Assembly: GCA_021775655.1 (NCBI GenBank)
Contig: JAJFHK010000416.1
Coordinates: 1-5,865 of the forward strand
Origin: Filomicrobium sp.
GTDB taxonomy: Bacteria; Pseudomonadota; Alphaproteobacteria; Rhizobiales; Hyphomicrobiaceae
Length of the DNA stretch: 5,865 bases
Direction: 5' to 3'
Shown here: piece by piece, positions 1-5,865 of the stretch
Layout: every line of letters begins with the position of its first letter
How positions within the stretch are numbered: position 1 is the first letter of the stretch
The notes under the pieces: generated by a model
Database searches by the model: none
What the model saw: only the letters and a program-made list of their open reading frames with translations
Told to the model about the DNA's origin: nothing
Program-made: the position numbers and the translations under genes

Positions 1-275
1 TGATGGGAGGGACGATCGTCGCCGAACAAGGGCTTGCTCCAGGAGCCGGTGTGCAAATGCGCCGCGGAACGCTGATAGGGCCTACACTCCAAGCGCCGCT
101 GGCGACCTTCCTTGATTGCGGAAAACATGAACTCTTAATCCTGAAAATCATGGCGGCTTACTGGCGTAAAACGCTTGGTGAACTTGCTCCGCCTGACCTT
201 CCTGTTGCACCGCAGCGCCTGATGGGCGACATGGCAAGCCTCGGCAAGGGCGAGATCCTTCTCACTCAATGCTGA
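1..275 (+). CDS. fhcC: Formylmethanofuran dehydrogenase subunit C-like protein (FhcC), 3' end only
   Basis: Partial gene: the 5' part lies left of the window, the frame runs through positions 3-275 and ends at TGA 273-275. The visible 90 residues match my knowledge of the C-terminus of the FwdC/FhcC family: a GGTIV strand, then a glycine-rich turn and MRRGTLIG (repeat units of the beta-helical domain), then a tail with TFLDCGKHEL and a closing GDMASLGKGEILL. In methylotrophic bacteria FhcC is the C subunit of the cytoplasmic formyltransferase/hydrolase complex, which releases formate from formyl-tetrahydromethanopterin during formaldehyde oxidation. The ATG at 3-5 is probably internal, since it falls inside a repeat strand and the family is much longer. 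The gene converges on the DUF1194 gene. An archaeal-type Fwd role or a glutamate synthase-like GXGXG domain protein is a less likely alternative. The family assignment is by recognition, not by a search. Confidence 0.8.
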   Translation, partial: MGGTIVAEQGLAPGAGVQMRRGTLIGPTLQAPLATFLDCGKHELLILKIMAAYWRKTLGELAPPDLPVAPQRLMGDMASLGKGEILLTQC

Positions 276-282
276 AACCGCA

Positions 283-309
283 TGCGCCCCGACCGGGGTC
301 GCGGGCGCA
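283..309 (+). terminator. GC-rich hairpin just after the fhcC-like gene, possible terminator
   Basis: Seven bases after the fhcC-like stop codon, TGCGCCC (283-289) pairs with GGGCGCA (303-309), and the stem continues as CGAC (290-293) with GTCG (298-301). One base (302) is bulged and the loop is CGGG. This gives an 11-bp GC-rich stem. No T-run follows on either strand, so it is not a canonical intrinsic terminator. It could protect the 3' end of the mRNA or act with Rho. Confidence 0.4.
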
Positions 310-396
310 CGAACCAGGCGTGACCGAATAGAAACCGAGTGTGAGGGATGGTGGAAACGGCCTGGCATTCAATTTCGAAATTACCGAAGGCTTGGA

Positions 397-424
397 GCGG
401 AAGGTTCCGCACTTCTTTATTCTT
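397..424 (+). terminator. Weak intrinsic terminator candidate in the convergent gap (+ direction)
   Basis: GCGGAA (397-402) and TTCCGC (405-410) form a short stem with a tight loop, followed on + by the T-rich stretch 411-424. It could end read-through from the fhcC-like gene. It overlaps the stop codon of the DUF1194 gene on the other strand. The 2-nt loop of the full pairing, or a 5-bp stem with a 4-nt loop, makes it weak. Nothing else convincing is seen in 276-416. Confidence 0.3.
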
Positions 425-1247
425 TCAGTGCCATCCGTCCTGAACGGGGGAATTCAAGGCCACTTATCTCGACGATAAATTTCTGGCGGATCGCGCGTCC
501 GAAGTCTTCGAAGCCGTCTGCAGCGAGCACGAACGACCCAGGCCCTCCCTTAATGTTATCCTCGTACCAGTCTTCTAGGGTTGCGGCCTCTGGCCCTTCA
601 AGGATCGGCAGGCCGTTGATTGTTGTTCCATAGCTGACGATTTCGTCGCGGATTTTGGAGGCTGCGACGCGCGAGTTGCAATTGTCGGAGCCGTCACCTG
701 AGACGTCCACAACTTTTCGCAATGCAGGCGCGGGAACGACCGGCAGCACTTTGTCATTCAGGTAGCGAAGCATATCAGAGACGCAAGTGAATTCGCCGCT
801 GATGCGGTTAAGATTGCGAATCCGATTGGCGACCTCAGCAGCCTCTCGTTTGCTGGAAATCCTTAACCAGTCCATCGCGATACGGGGATGATCGGACCAG
901 GCGACGAGAGAGACCAGGATCGCGCCCTGCGCACCGTTCAAAATCGTTCCAACAACGGCAGGGTCTTCAAGGGCTGCTGCTATGCCGTTCATTTGCAGTC
1001 GGTAGCGCCGGTCATCAACCGAATTCGATACGTCAACGGCTATAACTAGAGCGGTATCTACCGGCGCAAGCGTCGTCGTGGCAGGTGAAGGTACTGGCGA
1101 GGTCGTGACCAGTGTAGCGAATCCAACGACGACAGCCAGTCTTCGCAGTCCGGCAAGTGCGTGCCTCGAAACCGAAATCGGCCCGCAACGGCAGCGACGC
1201 ATTGCTAGCGCGTGTAAAAAATTCTGATTTGGATTGTTCTCGGTCAC
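417..1247 (-). CDS. DUF1194 (von Willebrand A-like) protein, probably exported or membrane-anchored
   Basis: This 276-residue protein matches the DUF1194 family as I know it. After a hydrophobic stretch (about residues 36-48, followed by a Pro/Ser/Thr-rich stretch) comes LVIAVDVSNSVDDRRY, holding a DxSxS motif (D72, S74, S76) like the metal-ion site of von Willebrand A domains. Further family landmarks are LVAWSDHPRIAMDW (114-127), a conserved-position Thr (T154), VVDVSGDGSDN (179-189), TINGLPIL (209-216) and GGPGSFVLAADGFEDFGRAIRQKFIVEISG near the C-terminus (234-263). The function of the family is unknown; binding of a metal-dependent protein ligand outside the cytoplasm is inference. The start is GTG 1247-1245, overlapping the upstream pentapeptide gene's stop as GTGA, which favours translational coupling; only a weak GAAG precedes it. 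An ATG at 1202-1200 (M16) would give a shorter signal-like N-terminus but has no visible ribosome binding site. Confidence 0.85.
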   Translation of the reverse strand: MTENNPNQNFLHALAMRRCRCGPISVSRHALAGLRRLAVVVGFATLVTTSPVPSPATTTLAPVDTALVIAVDVSNSVDDRRYRLQMNGIAAALEDPAVVGTILNGAQGAILVSLVAWSDHPRIAMDWLRISSKREAAEVANRIRNLNRISGEFTCVSDMLRYLNDKVLPVVPAPALRKVVDVSGDGSDNCNSRVAASKIRDEIVSYGTTINGLPILEGPEAATLEDWYEDNIKGGPGSFVLAADGFEDFGRAIRQKFIVEISGLEFPRSGRMALKE

Positions 1248-2065
1248 GGACGCTTCGACTTAATGTCTTCGGGGTTTCCTGCGACGTCCAGGCCTTTGGC
1301 AGAGTGGACACCCTTGGCACCGGAAAACACCGCGTCGCGCACGTTCGCGCCAGTAAAGTTGGCGCCGGTCACGTCTGCGCCAGTGAAGTCTGCGCCGTAT
1401 AGGTTGGCACGGCTAAAGTCTGCGCCCCTAAGGTCGGCACTTCGAAAGATAGTGTACTCCAAGTTGACCTGCTCAAGAATTGCCCCGTGTAGGATTGCGT
1501 CTGTGAAGTCGGCTCGCGAAAGCACATTAAAGGGTACAATTGTAACCCGGTTAACGCCCGAAACCGTCGGGCCAAAATCTGCGTCAGTCAAGTCGGCCGC
1601 TCGGAAAATAGTGCCCGTAAGCCTGCCGTCGATTTTCGCTCGAACCAACTTTGCTCCGGTGAAATTCGCAATTTCCAAGTGATGCTTGCTTACCGTTGAA
1701 AATGTCGACGGCCGTAACAGCGTCGCGTCAGTAAGGTTGGCGCCTGAGAAATCCGCTCCGATGATAGTGGCCCGGTCAAGGCGTGTCGACGAAAGGTCAG
1801 TGCCAGAGAGATTAGCATTGGAAAGGTCAGAACCGTATAAGTCTGCGCCTATCAAGATCGCCTTCTTAAAGTCGAGCCCCGACAAATCGATTAGCGTCAA
1901 AACCATATCGCTGAGATCAGCGCGTTCGCCCTCAGTCGCTTCGAAGATCTTTACGGTTACTTCTCGCGCAGTCATGTCGTTTGCTTGCGCGGCGATGGGC
2001 TGCATTGCCAAAACCGCGACAATTAAAACCGCAACAGCTCGGATGGTGGCGCTTCCCATCGTCAT
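1244..2065 (-). CDS. Exported pentapeptide-repeat protein
   Basis: This 273-residue protein has an N-terminal signal peptide (hydrophobic core about residues 8-21, likely cleavage after AQA, residues 26-28), so the mature protein should be periplasmic or secreted. The rest is mainly A(D/N)LxX pentapeptide repeats in two blocks, about residues 64-118 (eleven units) and 185-249 (thirteen units), with a less regular middle. Such repeats fold into a right-handed quadrilateral beta-helix; the specific role here is unknown. Known DNA-mimicking members such as Qnr and MfpA act in the cytoplasm, so the signal peptide argues against that role. Start ATG 2065-2063 has a GAGG five bases upstream (2074-2071). 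Another in-frame ATG follows two codons later. The gene is divergent from cbbF and is the first of two genes, its TGA overlapping the GTG of the DUF1194 gene by 4 bp. Confidence 0.88.
   Translation of the reverse strand: MTMGSATIRAVAVLIVAVLAMQPIAAQANDMTAREVTVKIFEATEGERADLSDMVLTLIDLSGLDFKKAILIGADLYGSDLSNANLSGTDLSSTRLDRATIIGADFSGANLTDATLLRPSTFSTVSKHHLEIANFTGAKLVRAKIDGRLTGTIFRAADLTDADFGPTVSGVNRVTIVPFNVLSRADFTDAILHGAILEQVNLEYTIFRSADLRGADFSRANLYGADFTGADVTGANFTGANVRDAVFSGAKGVHSAKGLDVAGNPEDIKSKRP
1319..1513 (-). repeat. 15-bp coding repeats of the C-terminal pentapeptide block
   Basis: Thirteen consecutive degenerate 15-bp units encode residues 185-249 of the pentapeptide protein, each A(D/N)(L/F)xx or a close variant; the last eight units (residues 210-249, positions 1319-1438) are the most regular. 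On + the repeat appears as recurring forms of GCGCCAGT, AAGTC and TGCGCC. The period reflects protein structure, but the DNA similarity is high enough to allow slippage or recombination between units. Confidence 0.8.
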
Positions 2066-2130
2066 TTAGGCCTCGTTTGATCCGGGGCAGGTCTTGTTAA
2101 CATGCGTTTTCGCTACATTTTGTGGTGGGC

Positions 2131-2159
2131 ATTATCGATCATGCACGATACGCCTGCAA
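2131..2159 (-). promoter_or_regulatory. Putative promoter for the pentapeptide-DUF1194 pair
   Basis: Read on the minus strand, TTGCAG (2159-2154) as -35 and GATAAT (2136-2131) as -10 are 17 bp apart. The -10 matches TATAAT at five of six bases; the -35 is weak and matches mainly in TTG. A start near 2124 would give a leader of about 60 nt before the ATG at 2065. The elements overlap the palindrome at 2133-2150. This is prediction by eye only. Confidence 0.35.
2133..2150. promoter_or_regulatory. Interrupted palindrome, candidate operator for a LysR-type regulator (CbbR?)
   Basis: TATCG (2133-2137) and CGATA (2146-2150) are perfect inverted arms separated by 8 bp, with CATG at the exact centre. 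The centre lies about 69 bp upstream of the start predicted from the + promoter at 2176-2204, close to where LysR-type activators usually have their recognition site (about -65). It also overlaps the predicted minus-strand promoter. A strict symmetric T-N11-A core is not present, so the link to CbbR is inference. Confidence 0.35.
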
Positions 2160-2175
2160 TCGGTTCCAAGATCAA

Positions 2176-2204
2176 CTGCCAACGCCACCTCCACAATTTA
2201 TAGT
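2176..2204 (+). promoter_or_regulatory. Putative cbb operon promoter
   Basis: CTGCCA (2176-2181) as -35 and TATAGT (2199-2204) as -10 are separated by 17 bp. They match the sigma-70-type consensus at four of six and five of six bases. Transcription would begin near 2211, giving a leader of about 190 nt ahead of cbbF. This is the best candidate I see between 2066 and 2401; activator-dependent promoters often have a weak -35 like this one. Confidence 0.4.
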
Positions 2205-2213
2205 CATTGGACG

Positions 2214-2361
2214 CCGTGTATCGGCCCGGAGCCTAGTGACACGGGTGGCCTGAAAACTCCCTTGGGTTGTGGCGAAGGCGCGTTGCTGGCCGGGTCACGC
2301 GCTGCTACAAGCACCGTCACCGAAAAGCAACGCGCTGAGGCACGCCACCCCGGAAGCCGGG
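2214..2361 (+). other. Structured 5' leader of cbbF (three potential stem-loops)
   Basis: Three inverted repeats lie between the predicted start and the cbbF ribosome binding site. CCGTGT (2214-2219) pairs with ACACGG (2239-2244), with an inner GGC/GCC. GCGCGTTGCT (2278-2287) pairs perfectly with AGCAACGCGC (2326-2335) over a 38-nt loop that itself holds TGCT-ACA-AGCA (2303-2313). CCCGG (2349-2353) pairs with CCGGG (2357-2361) over AAG. Between the first two, CTCC-C-TTG (2257-2264) could pair with CAAGGAG at 2386-2392, covering the cbbF Shine-Dalgarno with one bulged base. The inverted repeats are directly visible; any regulatory role is inference. No known riboswitch class is recognised and no coding ORF is credible here. 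Confidence 0.35.
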
Positions 2362-2386
2362 CCGACTTGCATTGCCAAGCGCCGAC

Positions 2387-2392
2387 AAGGAG
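2387..2392 (+). promoter_or_regulatory. Ribosome binding site that fixes the cbbF start
   Basis: AAGGAG lies 9 bases before ATG 2402. It falls inside the longer reading frame that opens at TTG 2372, so the TTG start, which has no such site, is disfavoured and the ATG is preferred. Confidence 0.75.
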
Positions 2393-2401
2393 CAAAGCTA
2401 T

Positions 2402-3442
2402 ATGGCTTCCGAGCACGCGACACTTGCCGAATATCTCAAGAACTGGAGCGGCGGTGATGAAACGCGCGATGCGGTGTCAATCGCCCTATTGGCGCTGGCG
2501 GAAGCTTCAGGGCGCCTCTCGGCCCTGATTGCTGAAGGTCCATTCGTGCGCGGCCTAGGGGAGACGGTTGGAGATGGGGGGGGCGGTGACATCAAAAAGT
2601 TCCTCGATGTCGAGTCGCACAAGATGTTCAAAGACGCACTTGCCAAGGCTCCAGTTGCCGCGTTGGGCTCTGAAGAAGCTGATGATGCCGAAATCCTCAA
2701 TGAAGGCGCACCGCTGGTTGTTGCTATCGATCCACTCGACGGCTCCTCAAATATCAACACCAATGTTTCGATCGGCACAATTTTTTCTGTTCTGCCAGCA
2801 CCACCGGGCATGGACATGAATTCGGCGCTACTGCAGGCGGGCAATACACAGCTCGCCTCGGGGTTCTTTGTCTACGGGCCACAAACGACACTTGTCGTGA
2901 CCGTGCGCGAAGGAACTCACATCTTTACGATGGCGCCGGACGATCGTGTCTTCCGACTAACGCAACGAAACCTGAAGATCAGTCCAGACAAGGCGGAGTA
3001 TGCCATCAACGCATCCAATGCTCGGCATTGGCCGAATGCGGTAAAGGCATACATGCGTGATCTTCACGCGGGCAAAGATGGTCCCCGTGAGAAAGACTTC
3101 AACATGCGGTGGGTTGGTTCACTGGTCGCGGAAGCCTATCGTATTTTGATCCGTGGCGGCATCTTTCTGTACCCCGGCGACTCACGCAAAGGCTACGAAC
3201 AGGGCCGCCTTCGGCTCGTCTACGAGGCAATACCGATCGCCCTGCTAGTCAGCGAAGCCGGTGGTTCGGCGACGGACGGTCTTAGACCAATCCTCGAGAT
3301 CAAGCCGGACAATCTTCACCAGCGTGTACCACTGGTGTTCGGCCCGACTGCCGAGGTTGAGCGAATTTCGCGTTACAACGAAGCCCAATCTGGCGGTGAA
3401 GCTTCACCATTGTTTTCGGAACGCGGTCTGTTGCGGAGCTAA
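2402..3442 (+). CDS. cbbF: Fructose-1,6-bisphosphatase class I (Calvin cycle)
   Basis: Hydrolyses fructose-1,6-bisphosphate to fructose-6-phosphate and phosphate in the cytoplasm; cbb-encoded versions often also accept sedoheptulose-1,7-bisphosphate. The 346-residue length fits the family. Visible class I landmarks are GD-KKFLDVESHKMF near residues 62-76, GSEE (89-92), the metal-site motif AIDPLDGSSNIN (108-119), VYGPQTTLVVT, EYAINASNARHW, DFNMRWVGSLVAEAYRIL, FLYPGDSRKG, the active-site signature GRLRLVYEAIPIAL with E275, and a C-terminal LHQRVPLVFG. The signature has Ile where YEANP is more usual, a mild variation. Start ATG 2402 is chosen because of AAGGAG at 2387-2392. Residues 59-62 are four glycines coded by a run of eight G (2576-2583). 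It is the first gene of the operon, with cbbP 8 bp downstream. The assignment to the cbb rather than the gluconeogenic enzyme rests on the neighbours. Confidence 0.95.
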   Translation: MASEHATLAEYLKNWSGGDETRDAVSIALLALAEASGRLSALIAEGPFVRGLGETVGDGGGGDIKKFLDVESHKMFKDALAKAPVAALGSEEADDAEILNEGAPLVVAIDPLDGSSNINTNVSIGTIFSVLPAPPGMDMNSALLQAGNTQLASGFFVYGPQTTLVVTVREGTHIFTMAPDDRVFRLTQRNLKISPDKAEYAINASNARHWPNAVKAYMRDLHAGKDGPREKDFNMRWVGSLVAEAYRILIRGGIFLYPGDSRKGYEQGRLRLVYEAIPIALLVSEAGGSATDGLRPILEIKPDNLHQRVPLVFGPTAEVERISRYNEAQSGGEASPLFSERGLLRS

Positions 3443-3450
3443 ATCAGAGC

Positions 3451-4326
3451 ATGTCGATTAAGCATCCGATCATTTCAGTCACGGGCTCGTCAGGTGCCGG
3501 CACATCGACGGTGCGGCATACGTTTGCGCAGATCTGCCGACGCGAAGGCGTCAGCGCCGCCTTGGTCGGCGGAGACTCTTTTCACCGCTACACGCGTACT
3601 GACATGGACGCCGCACAGGAGGCTGCCGAAACTGCCGGGAACCATCACTTCAGCCATTTCGGGCCGAAGGCCAACCTGTTCCAAGACTTGGAAACGATGT
3701 TCCGGGTCTATTCGGAGACAGGGATGGGGCGCATGCGTCACTACATCCATACGGAAGAGGAAGCCAAAGAGTTCGGCGCGCCAGAAGGTACGTTTACCGA
3801 CTGGGAGGACATGCCGGACAACACCGACGTACTATTGTACGAAGGCCTGCATGGCGCTCTTGTTACACAAGACGTAAACGTTGCCCGCTATGCCGATCTC
3901 AAGATCGGCGTCGTGCCGGTTATCAATCTTGAGTGGATTCAGAAAATTCATCGCGACAAGGTCACCCGTGGCTATTCGACCGAAGCTGTCACGGACACGA
4001 TCCTGAGGCGAATGCGCGACTACGTTACCTATATCTGCCCACAGTTCACCCAGACAGATATCAACTTCCAGCGTGTGCCGATGGTCGATACATCGAACCC
4101 ATTCATTGCCCGCTGGATCCCAACAGCCGATGAATCTCTCGTTGTCATCCGATTCAAGGATCCGCACGGGATCGATTTTTCCTATCTCATCTCCATGCTC
4201 CCCGACAGCTTCATGTCGCGGGCAAATTCGATCGTCGTGCCGGGCAGTAAGCTCGACCTGGCGATGCAGCTCATCCTAACCCCCCATGTTGTCCGCCTTG
4301 TCGGTCGCGCAAAACGCGCGACCTGA
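3451..4326 (+). CDS. cbbP: Phosphoribulokinase (type I, bacterial)
   Basis: Phosphorylates ribulose-5-phosphate with ATP to ribulose-1,5-bisphosphate, the Rubisco substrate; a reaction diagnostic of the Calvin cycle. The 291-residue length is that of bacterial octameric phosphoribulokinases. The P-loop is GSSGAGTST (12-20). Residues known to matter in the Rhodobacter sphaeroides enzyme occur at the same numbers: D42, H45 and R49 in [11 protein letters not shown]131 in LLYEGLHG (Walker B), and K165, R168, D169 and R173 in [23 protein letters not shown] (69-81) is also typical. The bacterial enzymes are known to be activated by NADH and to lack the thioredoxin-regulated cysteines of plants. ATG 3451 lies 8 bp after the cbbF stop; a GGAG at 3435-3438 inside the end of cbbF is 12 bases upstream, somewhat far, which suggests coupled translation. 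The last codons contain a hairpin (4303-4323). Confidence 0.97.
   Translation: MSIKHPIISVTGSSGAGTSTVRHTFAQICRREGVSAALVGGDSFHRYTRTDMDAAQEAAETAGNHHFSHFGPKANLFQDLETMFRVYSETGMGRMRHYIHTEEEAKEFGAPEGTFTDWEDMPDNTDVLLYEGLHGALVTQDVNVARYADLKIGVVPVINLEWIQKIHRDKVTRGYSTEAVTDTILRRMRDYVTYICPQFTQTDINFQRVPMVDTSNPFIARWIPTADESLVVIRFKDPHGIDFSYLISMLPDSFMSRANSIVVPGSKLDLAMQLILTPHVVRLVGRAKRAT
4303..4323 (+). other. Hairpin ending exactly at the cbbP stop codon
   Basis: GGTCGCGC (4303-4310) pairs perfectly with GCGCGACC (4316-4323) around the 5-nt loop AAAAC, and the cbbP stop TGA follows at 4324. No T-run follows, so full termination is unlikely. It may protect or expose mRNA ends between cbbP and cbbT, or cause partial Rho-type polarity. 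The structure is visible; its role is inference. Confidence 0.45.
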
Positions 4327-4355
4327 CGGACCCGCCTGAAGGAGCCACAAAATCC

Positions 4356-5865
4356 ATGAGTGCCGCTGAAACGAACGCCGCTGCAGAAGGCGCAACCCAT
4401 GACGAGATGGCCAACGCCATCCGCGCCCTTGCAATGGACGCCGTGCAGAAGGCCAATTCCGGCCATCCGGGAATGCCGATGGGAATGGCTGACGTTGCCA
4501 CCGTACTTTTTACCCAGTTCCTAAAAATCGATCCGGCACACCCGCAATGGCCCGATCGCGACCGCTTTGTCTTGTCCGCCGGACACGGCTCGATGCTGCA
4601 ATACGCGCTGCAGTATCTAGCTGGATACTCGGATATGTCACTCGACCAGCTGAAGAACTTCCGCCAACTGGGAAGCCGCACCGCCGGCCATCCTGAATTC
4701 GGTCACGCCGCTGGAATCGAGACGACGACAGGGCCGCTCGGGCAAGGGCTTGCCACTTCTGTCGGCATGGCGCTCGCAGAAAGAATGATGAACGCCCGAT
4801 ACGGTGACGATGTTGTAGATCACCACACCTATGTCATCGCTGGCGACGGCTGCTTAATGGAAGGCATTAGCCACGAAGCGATTGACATGGCCGGCCACCT
4901 CAAGCTTGGCCGGCTGATTGTCATGTGGGACGACAACTCAATTTCAATCGACGGGCCGACCGACCTTTCGACATCGACAGATCAGATCGCTCGCTTCTCG
5001 GCATCGGGTTGGCATACGGTAAGCGCAGACGGGCATGACCCGACAGCAATCGCCAGGGCTATCGAAGAAGCAAGAGCAGATGGGCGACCGTCGCTGATCG
5101 CGTGCAAGACGATTATCGGCAAGGGTGCACCCAACAAGCAGGGGACAGCCGCAACGCATGGCGCGCCGTTGGGTAATGATGAAATCGCGGCGGCTCGGAA
5201 AACATTGAATTGGAGTTCAGGACCATTTGAAATCCCTGAACACATCCTGACAGCGTGGCGCTCGGCTGGTCGGCGTCATGGAACGACACGCTCATCATGG
5301 CAGGAACGACTCGACGCTTCTGATAAGCGCTCCGAATTTGAAGCCGCTATATCGGGCAAGCTTCCGGCCGGACTCGCTGGCACGATCAACGAATACAAGG
5401 CGCAGCTGTCTTTGGATGCTCCGAAAGTAGCGACACGCAAATCAAGCGAAATGGCGCTTGAAGTTATCAATTCCAGTGTTCCGTTCATGGTCGGTGGATC
5501 GGCGGACCTGACCGGATCCAACAACACAAAGACGAAGGGGATGGTGCCGGTTACCGCCGAGACCTACGGTGGCGACTATATTTATTACGGCGTGCGCGAG
5601 TTCGGCATGGCCGCGGCAATGAATGGCATCGCGCTGCACGGTGGGTTGATCCCCTACGGCGGAACGTTCCTCGTCTTCACCGACTATGCGCGTCCGGCCA
5701 TTCGTCTGTCGGCGCTTATGGGCACGCGGGTCGTTTACGTTATGACGCACGACTCGATTGGGCTCGGCGAAGACGGGCCAACACACCAGCCCGTCGAGCA
5801 CATCGCCAGCTTGCGCGCCATGCCAAACCTCAACGTATTCCGGCCGTGCGACGCTGTCGAAGTCG
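4356..5865 (+). CDS. cbbT: Transketolase, 5' three quarters (runs off the right edge)
   Basis: Transfers two-carbon units between sugar phosphates using thiamine diphosphate; in the Calvin cycle it makes xylulose-5-phosphate, erythrose-4-phosphate and ribose-5-phosphate. The frame is open from ATG 4356 to the edge, about 503 of the usual 660-670 residues. Visible landmarks: [10 protein letters not shown] (H37), [26 protein letters not shown], the thiamine diphosphate motif from GDGCLMEG (G163-D164-G165) to WDDNS (N194), then [22 protein letters not shown] with the cofactor-activating Glu (E415), and [17 protein letters not shown]. All catalytic positions I can check are present. AAGGAG at 4339-4344 lies 11 bases before the ATG. 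The gene follows cbbP by 29 bp and shares its operon. The symbol cbbT rather than tkt rests on the cbb context. I see no frameshift in the visible part. Confidence 0.96.
   Translation, partial: MSAAETNAAAEGATHDEMANAIRALAMDAVQKANSGHPGMPMGMADVATVLFTQFLKIDPAHPQWPDRDRFVLSAGHGSMLQYALQYLAGYSDMSLDQLKNFRQLGSRTAGHPEFGHAAGIETTTGPLGQGLATSVGMALAERMMNARYGDDVVDHHTYVIAGDGCLMEGISHEAIDMAGHLKLGRLIVMWDDNSISIDGPTDLSTSTDQIARFSASGWHTVSADGHDPTAIARAIEEARADGRPSLIACKTIIGKGAPNKQGTAATHGAPLGNDEIAAARKTLNWSSGPFEIPEHILTAWRSAGRRHGTTRSSWQERLDASDKRSEFEAAISGKLPAGLAGTINEYKAQLSLDAPKVATRKSSEMALEVINSSVPFMVGGSADLTGSNNTKTKGMVPVTAETYGGDYIYYGVREFGMAAAMNGIALHGGLIPYGGTFLVFTDYARPAIRLSALMGTRVVYVMTHDSIGLGEDGPTHQPVEHIASLRAMPNLNVFRPCDAVEV

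Noticed and set aside
135..368. Minus-strand frame of 77 codons at the left end
   Set aside because: It is opposite the fhcC-like tail and the hairpin region, without family motifs.
1319..1513. Possible CRISPR-like or non-coding tandem array
   Set aside because: The unit is 15 bp, contiguous with no spacers, and fully explained by pentapeptide coding.
1157..2069. Plus-strand open frames opposite the pentapeptide gene (1157-1402, 1263-1682, 1686-2069), rich in SAP/LAP repeats
   Set aside because: They are antisense reflections of the 15-bp pentapeptide repeats; the minus-strand frame has a signal peptide, a ribosome binding site and a recognisable family, and these do not.
2095..2102. Palindrome TGTTAACA as an operator
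   Set aside because: An 8-bp palindrome is expected by chance at this rate, and it lies in the pentapeptide gene's leader without a matching partner site.
2372..2401. Extended cbbF start at TTG 2372
   Set aside because: The strong AAGGAG lies inside this extension and serves ATG 2402; the shorter protein also fits the usual N-terminus of the family.
2204..2416. Minus-strand frame of 70 codons as a remnant of a divergent cbbR
   Set aside because: The translated peptide shows no LysR-type helix-turn-helix pattern, so there is no sign that cbbR was once here.
2094..2528. Plus-strand frame of 144 codons across the cbbF leader
   Set aside because: It overlaps the cbbF start in another frame, has no recognisable motif, and covers the promoter and leader region; no similarity to CbbR or any other family was noticed.
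4182..4826. Minus-strand frames across the cbbP-cbbT junction and cbbT
   Set aside because: They are shadows of strongly recognised genes on the plus strand.

Overview
The window reads as an accessory locus for one-carbon metabolism and CO2 fixation in an alphaproteobacterium, probably of the order Hyphomicrobiales (Rhizobiales). The reasons are the gene order cbbF-cbbP-cbbT, a bacterial type I phosphoribulokinase, and the tail of a formylmethanofuran dehydrogenase-type subunit C (FhcC) gene of the kind found in methylotrophs and some rhizobia. Genus cannot be decided from this sequence.

Layout. Positions 1-275 (+) hold the 3' end of the fhcC-like gene. A 141-bp convergent gap (276-416) with two hairpins follows. 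Positions 417-2065 (-) hold two overlapping genes: an exported pentapeptide-repeat protein (transcribed first) and an exported or membrane-anchored DUF1194 protein with a von Willebrand A-like fold (second). They overlap by 4 bp (GTGA), so they are probably one translationally coupled transcript. Positions 2066-2401 form a 336-bp divergent regulatory region with no convincing gene. It holds a plausible promoter in each direction, an 18-bp interrupted palindrome placed where a LysR-type regulator such as CbbR could bind, and a structured leader ahead of cbbF. From 2402 to the right edge lie cbbF (fructose-1,6-bisphosphatase), cbbP (phosphoribulokinase) and the first three quarters of cbbT (transketolase), all on + with gaps of 8 and 29 bp, which is an operon.

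How the genes fit together. CbbF and CbbT take part in regenerating pentose phosphates in the Calvin-Benson-Bassham cycle, and CbbP makes ribulose-1,5-bisphosphate for Rubisco. The Rubisco genes are not in the window but would be expected downstream. The FhcC-like protein belongs to the tetrahydromethanopterin-linked pathway that oxidises formaldehyde to formate. Formate can then be oxidised to CO2 and refixed, so the neighbourhood suggests autotrophic growth on methanol, formaldehyde or formate carbon.

The least explained part is the minus-strand pair. The place beside cbbF often taken by a divergent cbbR is occupied by two exported proteins of unknown function. Their inferred promoter overlaps the candidate operator, which raises the possibility that they are co-regulated with the cbb operon.
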